Shown: one piece after another, positions 34,134 through 45,586 of the stretch
How the letters are laid out: the number at the start of each line of letters is the position of its first letter
Numbering within the stretch: the first letter of the stretch is position 1
NCBI GenBank assembly: GCA_015847255.1
Contig: JADLZK010004649.1
Location: 1,178,001 to 1,242,000, forward strand
Origin: Hyparrhenia diplandra
Lineage: Eukaryota; Streptophyta; Magnoliopsida; Poales; Poaceae
DNA: 64,000 nucleotides
Direction of reading: 5' to 3'
Notes under the pieces: generated by a model
What the model was told of the DNA's origin: nothing
What the model saw: the letters and a program-made list of their open reading frames with translations, nothing else
Databases searched by the model: none
Position numbers and translations under genes: made by a program

Positions 34134-36192
34134 CTCTAAGGTTTCAGTTGGTTCTGACGAAGACCCCTCTTCCACCAATACTTCATGCTCCACATTATCG
34201 CTGACCTCATCTTGGCCATTGTCCTCCTCATCATGTACAGAGATGTCCGGTTTATCCTTAACAATGTGCTGCTCATCATGCCTTTCAAGTTCAATTCTGA
34301 GTTTGTTAAAATCGCTCCTGAATAAATTCTTTATGACATCCTCTGCAGCGTTCACATCCTTGGCTGTAGCACCCCGACAGTTAATCTTAGCAACAAGATG
34401 TTTGAGTGAAGTTAGGTGTTCAATACCAACATGAAAACCATCAGCCACGTGTTCTGCTTGTGCACTGAACACGACCACAAGCTTTTCCAGATTATTCATA
34501 GCACCTGGTTCAAAAAATAGTTTGATCCAACTATTCCAACAAGTGAACTCAAATTTCTTGAGCCCATTGAATTCATTTCCCCTTATGGTGAGTCCTTGTC
34601 CAGTGGCTTCAGATTTCAGCATTAATATCAGAGATATCAAAGCAGGCAATTCCCCAAGGATCTGCAGTACTTCTTCTCCTACTACTTCAATATTGATGCA
34701 CAACAAGGTTAGGTTAAGGAGGGAAGAAACCCACTCGGGAACCTTCGGGAAAAAGTAACTTGACTTCATCTGAAATTCCTTGAGCTCAAAGAAAGGAAAA
34801 GACCAAGAATCCAACAAAAAATCCAGGGAACAGTCATCGGCACTTTCAATATATAGAGACTGAAGATTTGGAGTGCTCAGATTGAGGTGTGATGACGAGA
34901 CCAAAGTACCCACATCAACATTAAGTCCAATAACCTTGAGAGACAAATTTTTAAGCTCCTGCAAAGCATCTGCTGTGTCAATTCTAATACATGATAGCTC
35001 CTGCAGACTTGTCATCCTTCCGAATCCATCTGGCAATTTCACATTGCTAACAAGTAAATACATCAAACGTTGCAGCCGAACAATAGTTTTTGGCAATTTA
35101 ATTCCTGGAGCCCCACTCAAATCTAGAGTCTGGAGATACTGCATTCCCCTATTTCTTCAGGTAACTCAATGACACTTGTTGTCTGGAGACGCAGGTACTT
35201 CAACAGGTTAAGTCTCCATAAACCTTCAATAACATGGCTTTCTGAAACCCCAAAGTTTTCCAGATCGAGCACACGAAGGGCACGGAACCTTTCAAGAGCA
35301 GGTATCTTCCCATTGGGGCCAATAACAGCAAGTGATCGGACATGAGAAGTACTTATTTCTGATGGTTGAAAGGTATCACATTGGTTACGATAGTCAAGGG
35401 AGAGGCGACGAATCGTATATTGTAGTCCAGTTATGTGCTCATTGTTGTTACCATATGTGATCACAAAATTTTCCTCTGTAGATTTGGACACAATGAAATC
35501 CAAAATGATATCATGAACTTGGCAAGCATCAACTCTGTTATCAACTCTGTTATCATACCGGACACGTGCTAACTGAACCAGATTCCTATTCAGAAGCTCA
35601 TTGAAATAATTTTCTCCTACTTCCATTGAACTCTTTCGATCCTCTTCAGCAATAAAACCTTCAGCTATCCATCTTCTTACCAACTGCTTTCTGTCAATGA
35701 CATGGTCTTCCGGAAACATACTTAGATATAACAAACATGTTTTTAAATGTGGGGAGACCAATGTAGCTAAGATTTATTGTACTTATAATTTCTGCACCAG
35801 CGTCTCTGTAGAGTGGCAAAAAAGCAGAATCTCTTATTTTCTCCCAGCAGTCCCTTGTTAAAGATGTGCCAGCCAACACGCCAGCCATAGAATTAACTGC
35901 CAAAGGTAGACCACCACAATTTCTCATGATTTCTTTTGAAATTTCAACCAAGTCATGGGGACAGCTTTCTTTATAACCAAATAGTCTTATGGAAAGTAAT
36001 TTCATAGCTTCAGTGTCAGTAAGAAGTTCCATTTGAAATATGTTGCCTTTGTCCGGGTAGCAACACGAGTAAGCTACCGAATGTATGCGTGTTGTTACCA
36101 ATATTCTACTGCCACAGTTATTTTCAGGCAAAGCAGTTTTGATTATTCTCCATTCTGATGTGCTCCATATATCATCAGTGATAATCAAAAAC
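34134..36192 (-). pseudogene. NLR-1 exon 2: NB-ARC from kinase-2 onward, and LRRs
   Basis: Second part of a coiled-coil NLR immune receptor, which senses pathogen effectors or acts with a partner NLR in the cytoplasm. In order: kinase-2 FLIITDDIW right at the splice acceptor (AATAG|G), RNBS-B GSRILVTTRI, GLPL motif NCGGLPLAV, RNBS-D TCLLYLSMFPED, MHD motif as VHD (CQVHDIILDF), then leucine-rich repeats with LP-spaced blocks (LLKYLRLQTTSVIELPEEIG; LQTLDLSGAPGIKLPKTIV) and an acidic post-LRR tail (HDEEDNGQDEVSDNVEHE). Two one-base frame breaks, at a CCCC run (about 35757) and a GGGG run (about 35148), are the only defects. Allowing for them the exon has the exact length needed to stay in frame from acceptor to donor. 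Upstream CC and P-loop lie 15.8 kb away at 51970-52812. Confidence 0.85.
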
Positions 36193-36995
36193 CTATTAGA
36201 AGCATTGACAAAGAAAGGAGTCACATTAGAAAATACGGTTGATTAGGAGACTGACGAGTCTTTGCCATAGACATTATATAGAAAGCCATCAGGATTTCCT
36301 CCCTTTGGTCAGACACTATAATCGAAACCACAATTGGAATATAACGATTCCTTCATTGTCCCCTTAAAATTATTTCTGAATTTAAAATTTAAGTTAAAAT
36401 TGTCTGATTTCAATAATAAGTATCACTATACCTGAAGTTAAAAAAATATCTATTTTCCTCTCAAGGGCTAAAAACTGCCACTGATTCTTGAAATCAAGAC
36501 AGTCCCTATGAAAAGATATAATAACAAATAAGTAAATAAATCAAAGACAGGTACCACAAGTAAAGAAGAATCCATTGCAGAACCCAATTAGGGTCACAAC
36601 TACGGAAGGTATTGGACAAAAAAAAAAGGTGTGTGCAGAGAGCTCCCGCTCTGTGCGGGATCTAGAAAAGGGTGTCTGAGTTGTGTATCTTTGTATTTTA
36701 GAGAGGAATAAATGGCCTATATACATTACCAATGCATGCCAAGACTATACATGAGAAGGTCGGAAACACTTTACAACACGATTACCCGAAAAATACTTGT
36801 AACAACCAAACGGCATGGAAACGACTCATTCCAAAGCTCCTACCCTATTCAGTCCGAGAGCTTGAAGTTTCTTAGCTTCGGCCATATAGGCACCAAAGGT
36901 TATACTCATCCCAAGACATGTAGCAAAAACTCGCTAACAGAAGGGGAGTTTCCATTAAAGACACAGCCAGACAGGCACTATGGTGCTTCTATCAA

Positions 36996-37528
36996 ACCAT
37001 GATTGGTTCAACTCAAATGGTTGAATGGTTACAACTCGGAAGAAAGACTTTGGACGAGTTGTGGTTGGTCTTTCAGATCGGGCTCTGCTTCCGTCCAGTA
37101 TGGACGTTGTCATCGGTGGCCACTATTCTGAGCTCAAGATTGAGAAGGAGAATGTTGGTTTTGATGACAATGGTGATGGGGTTTTCTTTCAAAAAAAAAA
37201 ACAATGGTGAAGGGGTTGAGCTAGACTTTGGTGGCGATGGAGATGGTGGAGGGGCGGGGAAGGAGGATGAGAATGCAGCGGACAGGGACGTCAAGAGAGC
37301 AAAGTCCAATGATTCTATGGAAGAAGATAACAACACACTTGATGGTACTGGCCTTGGTGCTGCTCCTTTGGGAATAAACTCAGGGACATTGCTAATCGTG
37401 TCATTGACTCAGCCGTGAGCACCATCCTAACTGAAGCTGCTAACAAAGTGCTTGCTGAGGATTGTTGGTGTAAGCTTGTGTTCACGGATGAGTGTAACTC
37501 TGACGTCGAGTCTGTTTGTAAAAAGAGT
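36996..37528 (+). pseudogene. Unclassified coding remnant, cut by Copia element E
   Basis: Three overlapping frames look like one broken protein: ALLPSSMDVVIGGHYSELKI, then a Gly/Asp-rich acidic stretch (FGGDGDGGGAGKEDEN), then RVIDSAVSTILTEAANKVLA and VFTDECNSDVESVCKKS. The coding-like frame runs until the LTR of element E begins at 37529. Style resembles the gag-like proteins of plant LINEs or other repetitive elements (DUF4283 type), but no diagnostic motif was found. An A-run at about 37191-37202 breaks the frame. Confidence 0.35.
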
Positions 37529-37901
37529 TGATGGAATTTGTACTGGAGCCTAGGCGGGAAACGAAGGAGCGGAGGGGGAGCGTGATGAGCGCGCCCACGA
37601 CAGCGTCCAGGCGGAGCGGTTGTATTGTGTCAACATGTATCGAATTGTATCGCGCGTTTTTATGTTTTAAGTAGTTGCTAAGGCTACTGGTATAAGTAGT
37701 CGGATGTAATAGGTGTGTGTTAGTGCCTTGGTTAAGTTGTAACCTCTTGTGAACATTGTGATTTCATCAGTGAAAAAGGGCACTGTCGACTCCCCGTCGA
37801 CAGTTGCCAGTTTGTCGTGATCGTGTTCTTTGATGTGAGATTTTGATCTCTAGGTTTAGCCACTGTAATATTTGCTTGTGATTGTTGATCCTTAGCCAAC
37901 A
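37529..37901 (+). repeat. 5' LTR of Copia element E
   Basis: 373 bp from TGATGGAATTTG to GCCAACA, with a TATA-like GGTATAAGTAGTC (about 37689) and the primer site TGGTATCAAAGCC at 37904-37916 (initiator Met-tRNA type). The 3' LTR is missing. Confidence 0.7.
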
Positions 37902-37949
37902 TTTGGTATCAAAGCCGTCAATCACTTTCAAAGCGTTGTGTTTTGGGTT

Positions 37950-38735
37950 ACCATGTTGGAGAGAGGTGCCGGGAGCGGAGGTGGAGGAGATCGCGGTCGG
38001 ATCCGGTATCCGGCGCTCATTTCCACCAAGTACACAAGTTGGAGCATCACGACACAGGCGATCATGTAGGACCAAGGCATGTCTTGAGGATGAAGGATGA
38101 TGAGACGCTTCACTCCTATACCGGGAAACTGATGAGTATGTCAGTTCGGTACTCTAGTTTGGGCGGGGTGCTAGATGATGTGGCGATGGTGAAGAAGGTA
38201 TTCAACATCGTGCTAGAGAAGTTCATCCAGCTTGTAGCCGGGATCGAGTAGAATCATGATCTCAATAAGATGTCGTTTCATGATGTGATTGGGCGGTTGA
38301 AGACCTGTGAAGAGCGCGTCAGGCGGGGAGGCAGTGGCGCATGATCTGACACCGGTCAGGTGCTCTTGACGCAGGCTGAGTGGGAAGCTCGGCAGAAGCG
38401 GGTGTCTGTGGAGAGCTCTGGTGGTGGAAGAGGGCAAGGCGGTGGCCGAGGACGAGGCCGAGGTCGCGGCGGTGGAAGCAGTGGCCGCGGCAGTAGCAGT
38501 GATGGTGGCAGGGAGAGCATGGGGAAGCATGACAAAAGCCACATAAAATGTTTCAAGTGCAAGGACTATGGTCACTATGCTCATAGGTGTCCAAGTCGGG
38601 GAAGGAGGAAGAAGCGCGCTATGTCAAGAAGGTGGATCTTGAACACACGGTGTTGCTTGCTGAAAACGGAGGAGCCGATTCAGCTCAAGCACCTGTTGTT
38701 GGAAAAAGTTCAGGTTCGGGAGATGTAGTGTGTTC
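37950..38735 (+). pseudogene. Copia gag with RGG-rich tail and CCHC knuckle (element E)
   Basis: Gag head in pieces: YPALISTKYTSW (about 38010) and, after an apparent internal deletion, LHSYTGKLMSMSVRYSSLGG then VKKVFNIVLEKFIQLVAGIE. A Gly/Arg-rich run follows (GGGRGQGGGRGRGRGRGG, about 38420) and the nucleocapsid knuckle CFKCKDYGHYAHRC, a perfect CX2CX4HX4C (about 38549-38590). Several stops and shifts make it non-functional. Confidence 0.8.
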
Positions 38736-38819
38736 GAATGAAGGCAAGCAATCGGTTTCGGAAGAGGTGTTTCGAAGGAAGTTAAACTTGATCCCAAGTT
38801 ACTGTTTGCTGGTGATGGT

Positions 38820-40331
38820 CGGTCGTGTGGTGATGTGTGGTACCTAGATAATGGTGCTAGCAATCATATGTCAGGTGATCATCAGAAATTCAGGAGCATT
38901 GACACCACTGTTGGTAGCAAGGTACGCTTTGGTGATGGCTCTACAGTAGAAATTCATGGTAAAGGCTCCATTTTATTTCAAGGCAAGTCCGGTGAGCAAT
39001 GGTTGTTGTTAGATGTCTACTTTATTCCAAAGTTGAAAAGTAATCTTGTTAGTTTGTGTCAGTTAACCAAAATTGGGTATAAAGTAGTGATGGATGATGA
39101 CTTGATTGAGGTAATTGAAAAGAGGGCAATGAGAACTATCTTGAGGGTGTAGAGAGCTGAGAATAGGCTGCACAAGATAGAGTTGAATACTGTAGAACCA
39201 GTGTGTTTTCATGCAAAATGTGATGATATGTCATGGCTGTGGCATGGTAGATTGGGGCATGTCAATTTTCAGTCTATCAAAATGCTGGTAGAAAAGGAGA
39301 TGGCAGGTGGCTTACCATTGATTGAACACCCACATCAGGTTTGCCACTCTTGTTTAGCGGCTAAGCAAACTAGGCAGTCATTTCCTAAGTGTTCAATTTG
39401 GAGAGGCGATGAGCCTTTGCGGTTAATTCATGTTGATTTGTGTGGTCCTATAACACCTGAAACAGCTAGGGGGCAAGTTCTTTATGCTTTTAGTGGATGA
39501 TTATACTAGATGGATGTCAGTCTCAATTCTGAAAACAAAACATCAAGCCAGTGTTGCTTTTGCCAAATTTAAGGTAGAGGCAGAGAATGAGGTGGGTTAC
39601 AAAATTTAGATGGTGAGATCAGATAGAGGTGGAGAGTTTCTGGCAACAGGTTTTAGGGATGTCTGTGAGACTGCTGGAATTAAGAGGCACTTCACAACAC
39701 CCTACTCTCCACAACAAAATGGGGTTGTTGAAAGAAGGAACAGGAGTGTCATGGAGATGTCTAGAGCAATACTGAAATGCATGAATGTACCAGGATGTTT
39801 CTGGGGTGAAGCAGTGAGACATTCAATGTACTTGTTGAATAGGTTACCGACTAAGGTGATGGGGTACAAAACTCCTTTTGAGGGTTGGTGTGGAAAGAGA
39901 CCGCAACTTGGGCATTTGAGAGTGTTTGGGTGCAAGGCAAATGTTAGACCAGCAGAGCCACATCTAAAGAAGTTAGATGACAAGAGTGTTGCAATGGTAT
40001 ATCTTGGGGTGGAAGATGGGAGTAAAGGTCATAGGCTATACAATCCAAAGACCAAGAGAATTGTTGTAAGCAGGGATGTCATCTTTGAAGAATCAGAAGC
40101 ATGGCAATGGAATACTGAATTTGGAGAAAATTAAGAATTCAGAGAGGAAGAGTTTGTAGAAGTAACAGCTCAACCTCAAGGAGATGAGATGGAATTTCAT
40201 GACCATCAAGAATAAGAGAATTCAGGGGGAGCCGGTGGAGCAAAAAGAGGTGAAGGTGCCCCCGGTGAAGTGGAGCACTCAGTTCAACACGGGATTGAAA
40301 ATAGCCTGCACCTTTGTTGTTGGTCGAGATG
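38820..40331 (+). pseudogene. Copia protease and integrase (element E)
   Basis: Protease block WYLDNGASNHMSG (about 38837; D-N-G-A active site) with the usual LVSLCQLTKIGYKVVMDDD end. GAG-pre-integrase and HHCC finger follow: WLWHGRLGHVNF (about 39236) and VCHSCLAAKQTRQSFP. The integrase core has HVDLCGPI (first D, about 39430), a break near 39495, MVRSDRGGEFL (second D, 39610) and YSPQQNGVVERRNRSVMEMS (catalytic E). It runs on to the conserved GCKANVRPAEPHLKKLDDKS and VVSRDVIFEES motifs. CACTA element F then interrupts at 40332. In-frame stops lie at about 39608 and 40132. Confidence 0.85.
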
Positions 40332-40589
40332 CACTACACCACAACACTAAATCAGCAATGGACATCAATTGCTAAAGTTTAAAATTACCGTTGGACCGTC
40401 CGTTGCTAAATGTTTACCTCGGAGCTTCAGTCGCTAAATTTCAATACTTCAATGAATGGTCCGTTGCTATAAGAATTTTACTTTTGCATTGGACGGTCCG
40501 TTGCAATATGTGAGTAAGAGAATCGGATGGTCCGTTGCTAAATAGGAATTGCGTTTTGGGCCGCCCCGTGAACAATTGGGCCCAACAAG

Positions 40590-41023
40590 TCACTTGAAAC
40601 CCTAGAGTCAGCCACACACGCATACACCTCTATCACTCTCCTCCCGATGCCCCTCCACACACGCCGCCTCCACAACCCCGCCCGGCTCCCCGTCCATGGG
40701 CGGCCGCCGCCGCTTCGTTCGGCCGCCCCCGCCGGCTTCCCTTTCTTTGGGCGTCCGCCCGCCGCCCACCCCGACCGTCAGCCCCCGCTGACGCCTGCCA
40801 GGGCGCCCGCCCGGCGCCACTAGGCGCCCGTTGGGCGATCCGTCCCCGCGGCGGCGTGCGTGTATCCCTAGGCCCCGGCGGCGTGGCGGGCTCCTCCCCG
40901 GAGGTGCCTTGTCTCTGCAGATGTACGCTCCCGCTGCGCCCCACCGTCGATGGCAAGATCTCGGCAAGCTCCTCTCATCCGTCTTCTGCACGGGTCGAGC
41001 TCCTCCCTTCAGCGGCGGTCGAG
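40590..41023 (+). other. GC-rich first-exon-like block inside CACTA element F
   Basis: Abrupt GC-rich segment beginning near a CT-rich leader (CTCTATCACTCTCCTCC) with an ATG at about 40647, ending at a good splice donor (GTCGAG|GTACAC). It looks like the 5' UTR and first exon of a captured plant gene. Frames are open on both strands because of composition, so the coding frame is uncertain and no protein family was recognised. Confidence 0.4.
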
Positions 41024-41508
41024 GTACACACTCCTTCAGATCCGGTGCTCTTTTAACACCTTTGGCAGATACAGACACTAAACATTGTGCTGGTTAGGTT
41101 GTCTCTGAACTTTTGGTACTCTATAGCCATAGCATCTGGTTCAGACTGTATACTGGATGAGATAGTACTTAGTAGGGATGTTTTAATGCTTTACTTCATA
41201 ATAATGAGTTGTCTCTGATGCAGTCCTTTAATTGTCGAGCAGATAAGTGTTTGGGGCAAGTGATGTCTGCAACAGTGTTGAGATGAGAGTCAGGTGCCAA
41301 AATAAAATATGAGGACTATATTATGTGGTAACTGGTGAGTGTTGCAAGTATTTTGTGGAGGCTGATAACTTTGCTATCAATTGGGCGTGTCTGTGTGTAT
41401 ACTTGAATCAATTCAACAAAAAAAAAAATAGATACTACCTATTTATGCTCAGGTTATTGTTGTCCAGCGTGAAATCAATTTTAAAATCTCTGTTTTTATT
41501 CTGTACAG

Positions 41509-41581
41509 AATGTTTCAAATGTTATTCTGAACACCAGTTTCTAATTCACAGAGCTTGCAATGGGACACCATGTCTCAGACT
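41509..41581 (+). pseudogene. Candidate captured exon 1 in element F
   Basis: Acceptor TTCTGTACAG|AATG and strong donor ACT|GTAAGT bracket 73 bases that stay open in one frame (CFKCYSEHQFLIHRAC). The Cys/His spacing could be part of a zinc-binding module, but this is too short to name. Confidence 0.4.
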
Positions 41582-43127
41582 GTAAGTACATGCATCTGAA
41601 ATCACGGGGTCATGAATGAACTGCCATATGTTGCAGACTGATTTCCCTCATTCTGTTTTCCTGAAGGTGTAAAGGTTAGTTACATAAACTTCTTGGCTAT
41701 ATGAATAGGGATGCACCACTTTCTTATGTGCCACATTATGTGTTCACTGTAAAGAGATTGGCTTTTGTCTCTCCTTAGTTCATGATAATATCGATGGGAG
41801 TTGGCTTTCTTTTAGCATAGATAATAACTCCTTTTATTTTAGTTATTCTTATATGAGCTTGTTTAGTAATACTATTATTAGAGCCGGAGCTAAATTCATC
41901 TTGAGCAGTGCATGCTAACAATTTATCCTTTCGTGCTTTTACATGAATGCTTTCACTACCCTGTTCCATTGGATACTTCATATTTTTTATTCCAAATTTA
42001 GTATTTTCATCCATTTTCCCACAGATTAATTAGCTTCTGGCCATGAGTTTCTATAGTAAAAAATTTGGTCTGCCTTGTCTTGTTCAATTGATACTCAATA
42101 TAGATAACTCATTGAAATTTCCCTACTCAGTTTAGTCATGATCTTGCTCTGTTAGAACACAGTCAGTTCCTTAAGCACTGCACATGCTACTGCAGAATTC
42201 TAATTTTCCAGGGCAATGCACCTTATAAAACGTATGGCATTAGTGTTAACTTGGGGACCAAACATTAGTGTTCAGACTCTGTTTTGATTACTAGCAGTTT
42301 GGAGCAATGCAGACTTCTGTGTGTTTTCAGTTGTAGTAATTTCTAATTCTATGGATGCACTAGATTAAAAAGTATGGATGTACTAGATTAAAAAGTATGG
42401 ATGCACTAGATTAAAAAGTTATAATACTTGTGCAAAATTAGGTGGACAACTGTTCCTTGATTTACTGCAGTTTTTAGTAGCTATAGATGAACTAGATTAA
42501 AAAGTCGAAGTATTTCTTAAAGTCAATTGAATTCTTGGTCTCAATTTAACATGCTCAAATCTTGTTCAGAGTTGTATGGTGAAAGGAAAAAAAAAGGAGT
42601 ACTGCCAGGAGGAACATTGAGGTGATAATCTTATCTGCTATGACCAAATTTTCTTTTTGTTGATCAAAACATCTTTCTTTGATGCAGTAATAATGGGAAC
42701 AGAATACTTCTTTGTCTTCCCAGCTGCAAATGAAGCTGATTTTATTATAATGTAGTAGTTAGCATTAGACATGAAGCTTCTTTGATCAAAACAGCTTCAA
42801 ATGAACAGTATTAGACATGAAGCTGAATTATTATAGTGTAGTAGTTAGCATTTGCTTGAATCCATCTTTCTCAAAACTTTCAAATATTTATGAAATGTTC
42901 CTTTAATACTTCACTGATGTAGTAGTAGGTTAGAGTAGCACTTTTACAAAGTGATGGCAGATTTTGTTCAGTTAGCTAGAGAAGTACTCTGATGGCAGCA
43001 CTATTATCTTGAAATATACATAATGGAGTATTAAAGAATTGCTTCAGTCCTGTACTACTGTCAAGTCACAATCCATCAATGCATAGGAAATTTACTGAAT
43101 TATGTGGTGCTGTTGTGTCTTTTACAG

Positions 43128-43236
43128 GCAGCCCGTGCTTAGTGAATCCTTATTGTTTGGTTCCACAACAGCTCTGCTGCTCAAAGAAAGTGCTGAGGGC
43201 ACTGAGGAAGCAGCTCATGACAAACCAAAAATTAAG
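43128..43236 (+). pseudogene. Candidate captured exon 2 in element F
   Basis: Acceptor TCTTTTACAG|GCAG and donor ATTAAG|GTACGA bracket 109 bases with one open frame (PVLSESLLFGSTTALLLKES, then EGTEEAAHDKPKIK). It ends on a complete codon, matching the phase of the next candidate exon. Family not recognised. Confidence 0.5.
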
Positions 43237-43633
43237 GTACGATGACATTACCAAATAACTGTGCGCAGTTACATTCCATAAATTAGTATTGAACATGTAC
43301 AATATCCTGATCGAGATGGCTCTAACAGATTTTCATTTACCAACAGCAAATCAAACAGGGAATTGCTTCACACCTGTATTGAATATCTTATTAGAAAAAA
43401 TTCCTCACCTATCGGTTCACTATTGCTAATGCACTAAAAAATTACCGATTGGTGATGTTTCTTCAGTTTGTTCTATAATTGTTAGCTGGTATTTTCTGTG
43501 TCATATGGACCTAATTTGACCTTAAGATTTCCATACACTTTGTTTTGGAGGCAAACTGAATGTGATTTATATTTGTGAAACTGTGTACTTCGCACTCCCT
43601 TATAAGTTGTACATTGGATGATCATTTTTTCAG

Positions 43634-43711
43634 GAACTTTTGGATGCTGCTCTACAAGCTTGTGAACAGAAGCTGACCATTGTACTAATGATTAGTCATG
43701 ACCTAATGGCG
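43634..43711 (+). pseudogene. Candidate captured exon 3 in element F
   Basis: Acceptor ATTTTTTCAG|GAAC and donor ATGGCG|GTATTC bracket 78 bases, exactly 26 codons, reading ELLDAALQACEQKLTIVLMI and then SHDLMA. Phase agrees with the exon before. An amphipathic helical segment is likely. Family not recognised. Confidence 0.5.
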
Positions 43712-44267
43712 GTATTCTTGTCGATTTTGAGCTTTTGACCAATGTTTGTTGGTTTTCATGAACATGTGCATTAGATCAACAACTACGATTAGCCTTTCTT
43801 TTTATCATTAGGTACTTCAAACAAGGACTAGTGTGATGTTAAGTGACATTACATGTATAATGTACTTGTTTGATACATGAATCAATGTACATGTGATTCC
43901 CTTTGTATGTCATCACTTGTGAATTAATGTATGGCTATTGTTTGATCATTAGCTATAAATTGAGACAAGCTTTTATTTTTTTATCTATTTACAAATGAGC
44001 TCAATGGACTGTCGGTTGCTAAAAGTCCTTCTTGCAATGAACTGTCCGTTCTTTGAAAAAGCTCTAACTTGCTGTCCGTTGCTAAAAGTTTTAACGTTGA
44101 ATGGTCCGTTGCTAAAGAGGGTCCGTCGCTATATACATATAACCACGGCTTCATTAGCATCTGCGAGAGGTCTGTCGCTATAACTTTTAGCCACGGACTG
44201 AAAGTGGCTGTACATCCCCTTATAGCAACGGACCGAAAAGTCGCTGATTAAAGGTTGTGGTGTAGTG

Positions 44268-44652
44268 ATGGCAGATGCAGTCCTTGCTCTAGAACAGAAT
44301 GCGGATGTTGAGATGGGTGACTCAAGTGATGTTGATGAGCCACCCCTGAGGTATAGAAACCTCAATGAAGTCTATCAGGACAGTGTGGAGGTTGAAGCTC
44401 AGTATGACACTAAAACTGAGACATTGTTCTCTGTCATGGAGGAACAAAATTGTTACTAGGATGCTGTTGGAGATGGGAATTGGATTGGTGCTATGGAGAA
44501 TGAGATCCAATCTATAACTAAGAACAAAACCTGGAATTTGGTGAATCTACCAGCAGGGCACAAACCAATTAGGTTGAAGTGGGTTTAGAAATTGAAGAAA
44601 GATGCAAATGGTGAAGTGGTAAAACACAAGGCCAGATTAGTTGCTAAAGCCT
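44268..44652 (+). pseudogene. Start of Copia reverse transcriptase (element E, continued)
   Basis: Continues E after the CACTA insertion. It includes the acidic linker (ALEQNADVEMGDSSDVDEPP) and the N-terminal reverse transcriptase blocks WIGAMENEIQSITKNKTWNL, LPAGHKPIRLKWV and KHKARLVAK, the invariant copia entry motif. Stops at 44458 and 44587 break it. The rest of the polymerase is lost at 44652, where a CACTA-like fragment begins. Confidence 0.85.
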
Positions 44653-44983
44653 CCACTCTGTCGCTCCCGACCACGGCGGAGCAGACGGAGCGTCGGCCGC
44701 TCGTGGCCCCTTCCTCCACCGAATCCGCCAGCCGCGAGCGAGGAGGAGGAGAATCCGACCACGGTGAGGAGGGCTGGCCACGAGCAGGCGGCCCAAGGGC
44801 AGCCACGACGGCACAAGGGCGGCCACGTCATCCGGACTTTCGTTTTTTATTAACCATGGAAGGCAACAAGAAAGCGCCATGGTAAATAGTCTATTTACCG
44901 TGGCCTTATCTCCGTGGCGAGTTGCAAAAACTGCCACGGTTAATCCAAAAAAAACTACCATGGTAAATAAATCTTGTAGTAGC
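44653..44983. mobile_element. CACTA-like 3' end fragment
   Basis: GC-rich start, then a subterminal zone with repeated ACCATGG, CCACGGT and TACCGTGG words and an end ATCTTGTAGTAG, the reverse complement of a CTACTACAAGA terminus seen in grass CACTA elements. The left end is missing, so it is a truncated copy. Its end is followed by the GTTGG target of element G. Confidence 0.5.
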
Positions 44984-45372
44984 GTTGGTGATAAGGACAT
45001 CCTCCACTATTACCCGTTGGCAAAGATGCAACAAAAAAATGGGCCAAGTGGCCCAGTTGTAGTCGGCGGCGACCGTGTGAGCCTCTTAAAATAATGCCAC
45101 CTTGCTCAACTTTGGAGGAGGAAGCCACCTTAAAAGGGAGAGCCACCCTTCCCCTATGAGACTAGTCTTTTGGGGCGATTGGGCCTTTCCCAGAGTGGGG
45201 GGCACCGGACTTCGGTGCTAAGATTGCCAAGGCACAATAGGAGGCCCTAGTGGCGTCATAGCCGGATCGGTGCGTCGAATTTTCGACTGTCGGTGCTAAG
45301 ATTGCGGGATTTGGGGAATCCGGATCGGTGTGTCGGGCTTTTCATTCAACCCTGCCTTGGCCGGACTTATTA

Positions 45373-45409
45373 TTTGTATCAGAGCTGGGCCCTTGTTAAG
45401 GGGTGGGAA
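45373..45409 (+). other. Element G interior: primer-binding site plus polypurine tract only
   Basis: The 37 bases read TTTGTATCAGAGCTGGGCCC and then TTGTTAAGGGGTGGGAA. The first matches the initiator Met-tRNA primer site, the second is a purine tract ending exactly at the TG of the second LTR. Confidence 0.8.
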
Positions 45410-45586
45410 TGATGAGGACATCCTCCACTATACCCGTTGGCAAAGACGCAACAAAAAAATGGACCAAGTGGCCCGGTTGTAGTCGGCGGCGACCGTGTGA
45501 GCCTCTAAAAATAATCCCACCTTGCTTAACTTGGGAGGAGGAATCCACCTTAAAAGGGAGAGCCACCCTTCCCCCATGAGACTAGT

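Larger units (their letters stand above)
40332..44267 (+). mobile_element. Element F: CACTA (En/Spm-type) transposon carrying gene-like exons, 3.9 kb
   Basis: Ends CACTACACCACAAC... and ...GTTGTGGTGTAGTG are perfect 14-bp inverted repeats starting with the CACTA signature, flanked by the 3-bp duplication ATG (40329-40331 and 44268-44270). Subterminal regions (about 40370-40550 and 44010-44245) carry many direct and inverted copies of GGTCCGTTGCTAAA-type words, the usual transposase-binding arrays. No transposase motif is seen, so it is non-autonomous. The interior has a GC-rich first-exon-like block and at least three small spliceable exons, so it may have captured a host gene. Strand is given by those exons. 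Confidence 0.85.

Noticed and set aside
37463..37901. TGTTGGTG at 37463 as the start of element E's LTR, pairing with CAACA at the end.
   Set aside because: A coding-like frame of the older remnant runs through 37463 to 37528, so TGATGG at 37529 is the better start.
40608..41078. A 156-codon minus-strand frame in the GC-rich block of the CACTA element.
   Set aside because: Low-complexity Arg/Gly-rich reading of a GC-rich plus-strand leader; the splice donor supports the plus strand.
44592..44885. A 97-codon plus-strand frame following the Copia reverse transcriptase motif.
   Set aside because: Only the first 20 codons are Copia; the rest is the GC-rich CACTA-like fragment read through.
44989..45372. 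LTR of the miniature element as a Cassandra-type LTR carrying 5S rRNA.
   Set aside because: No 5S internal control boxes or 5S-like stretch could be found in the LTR.
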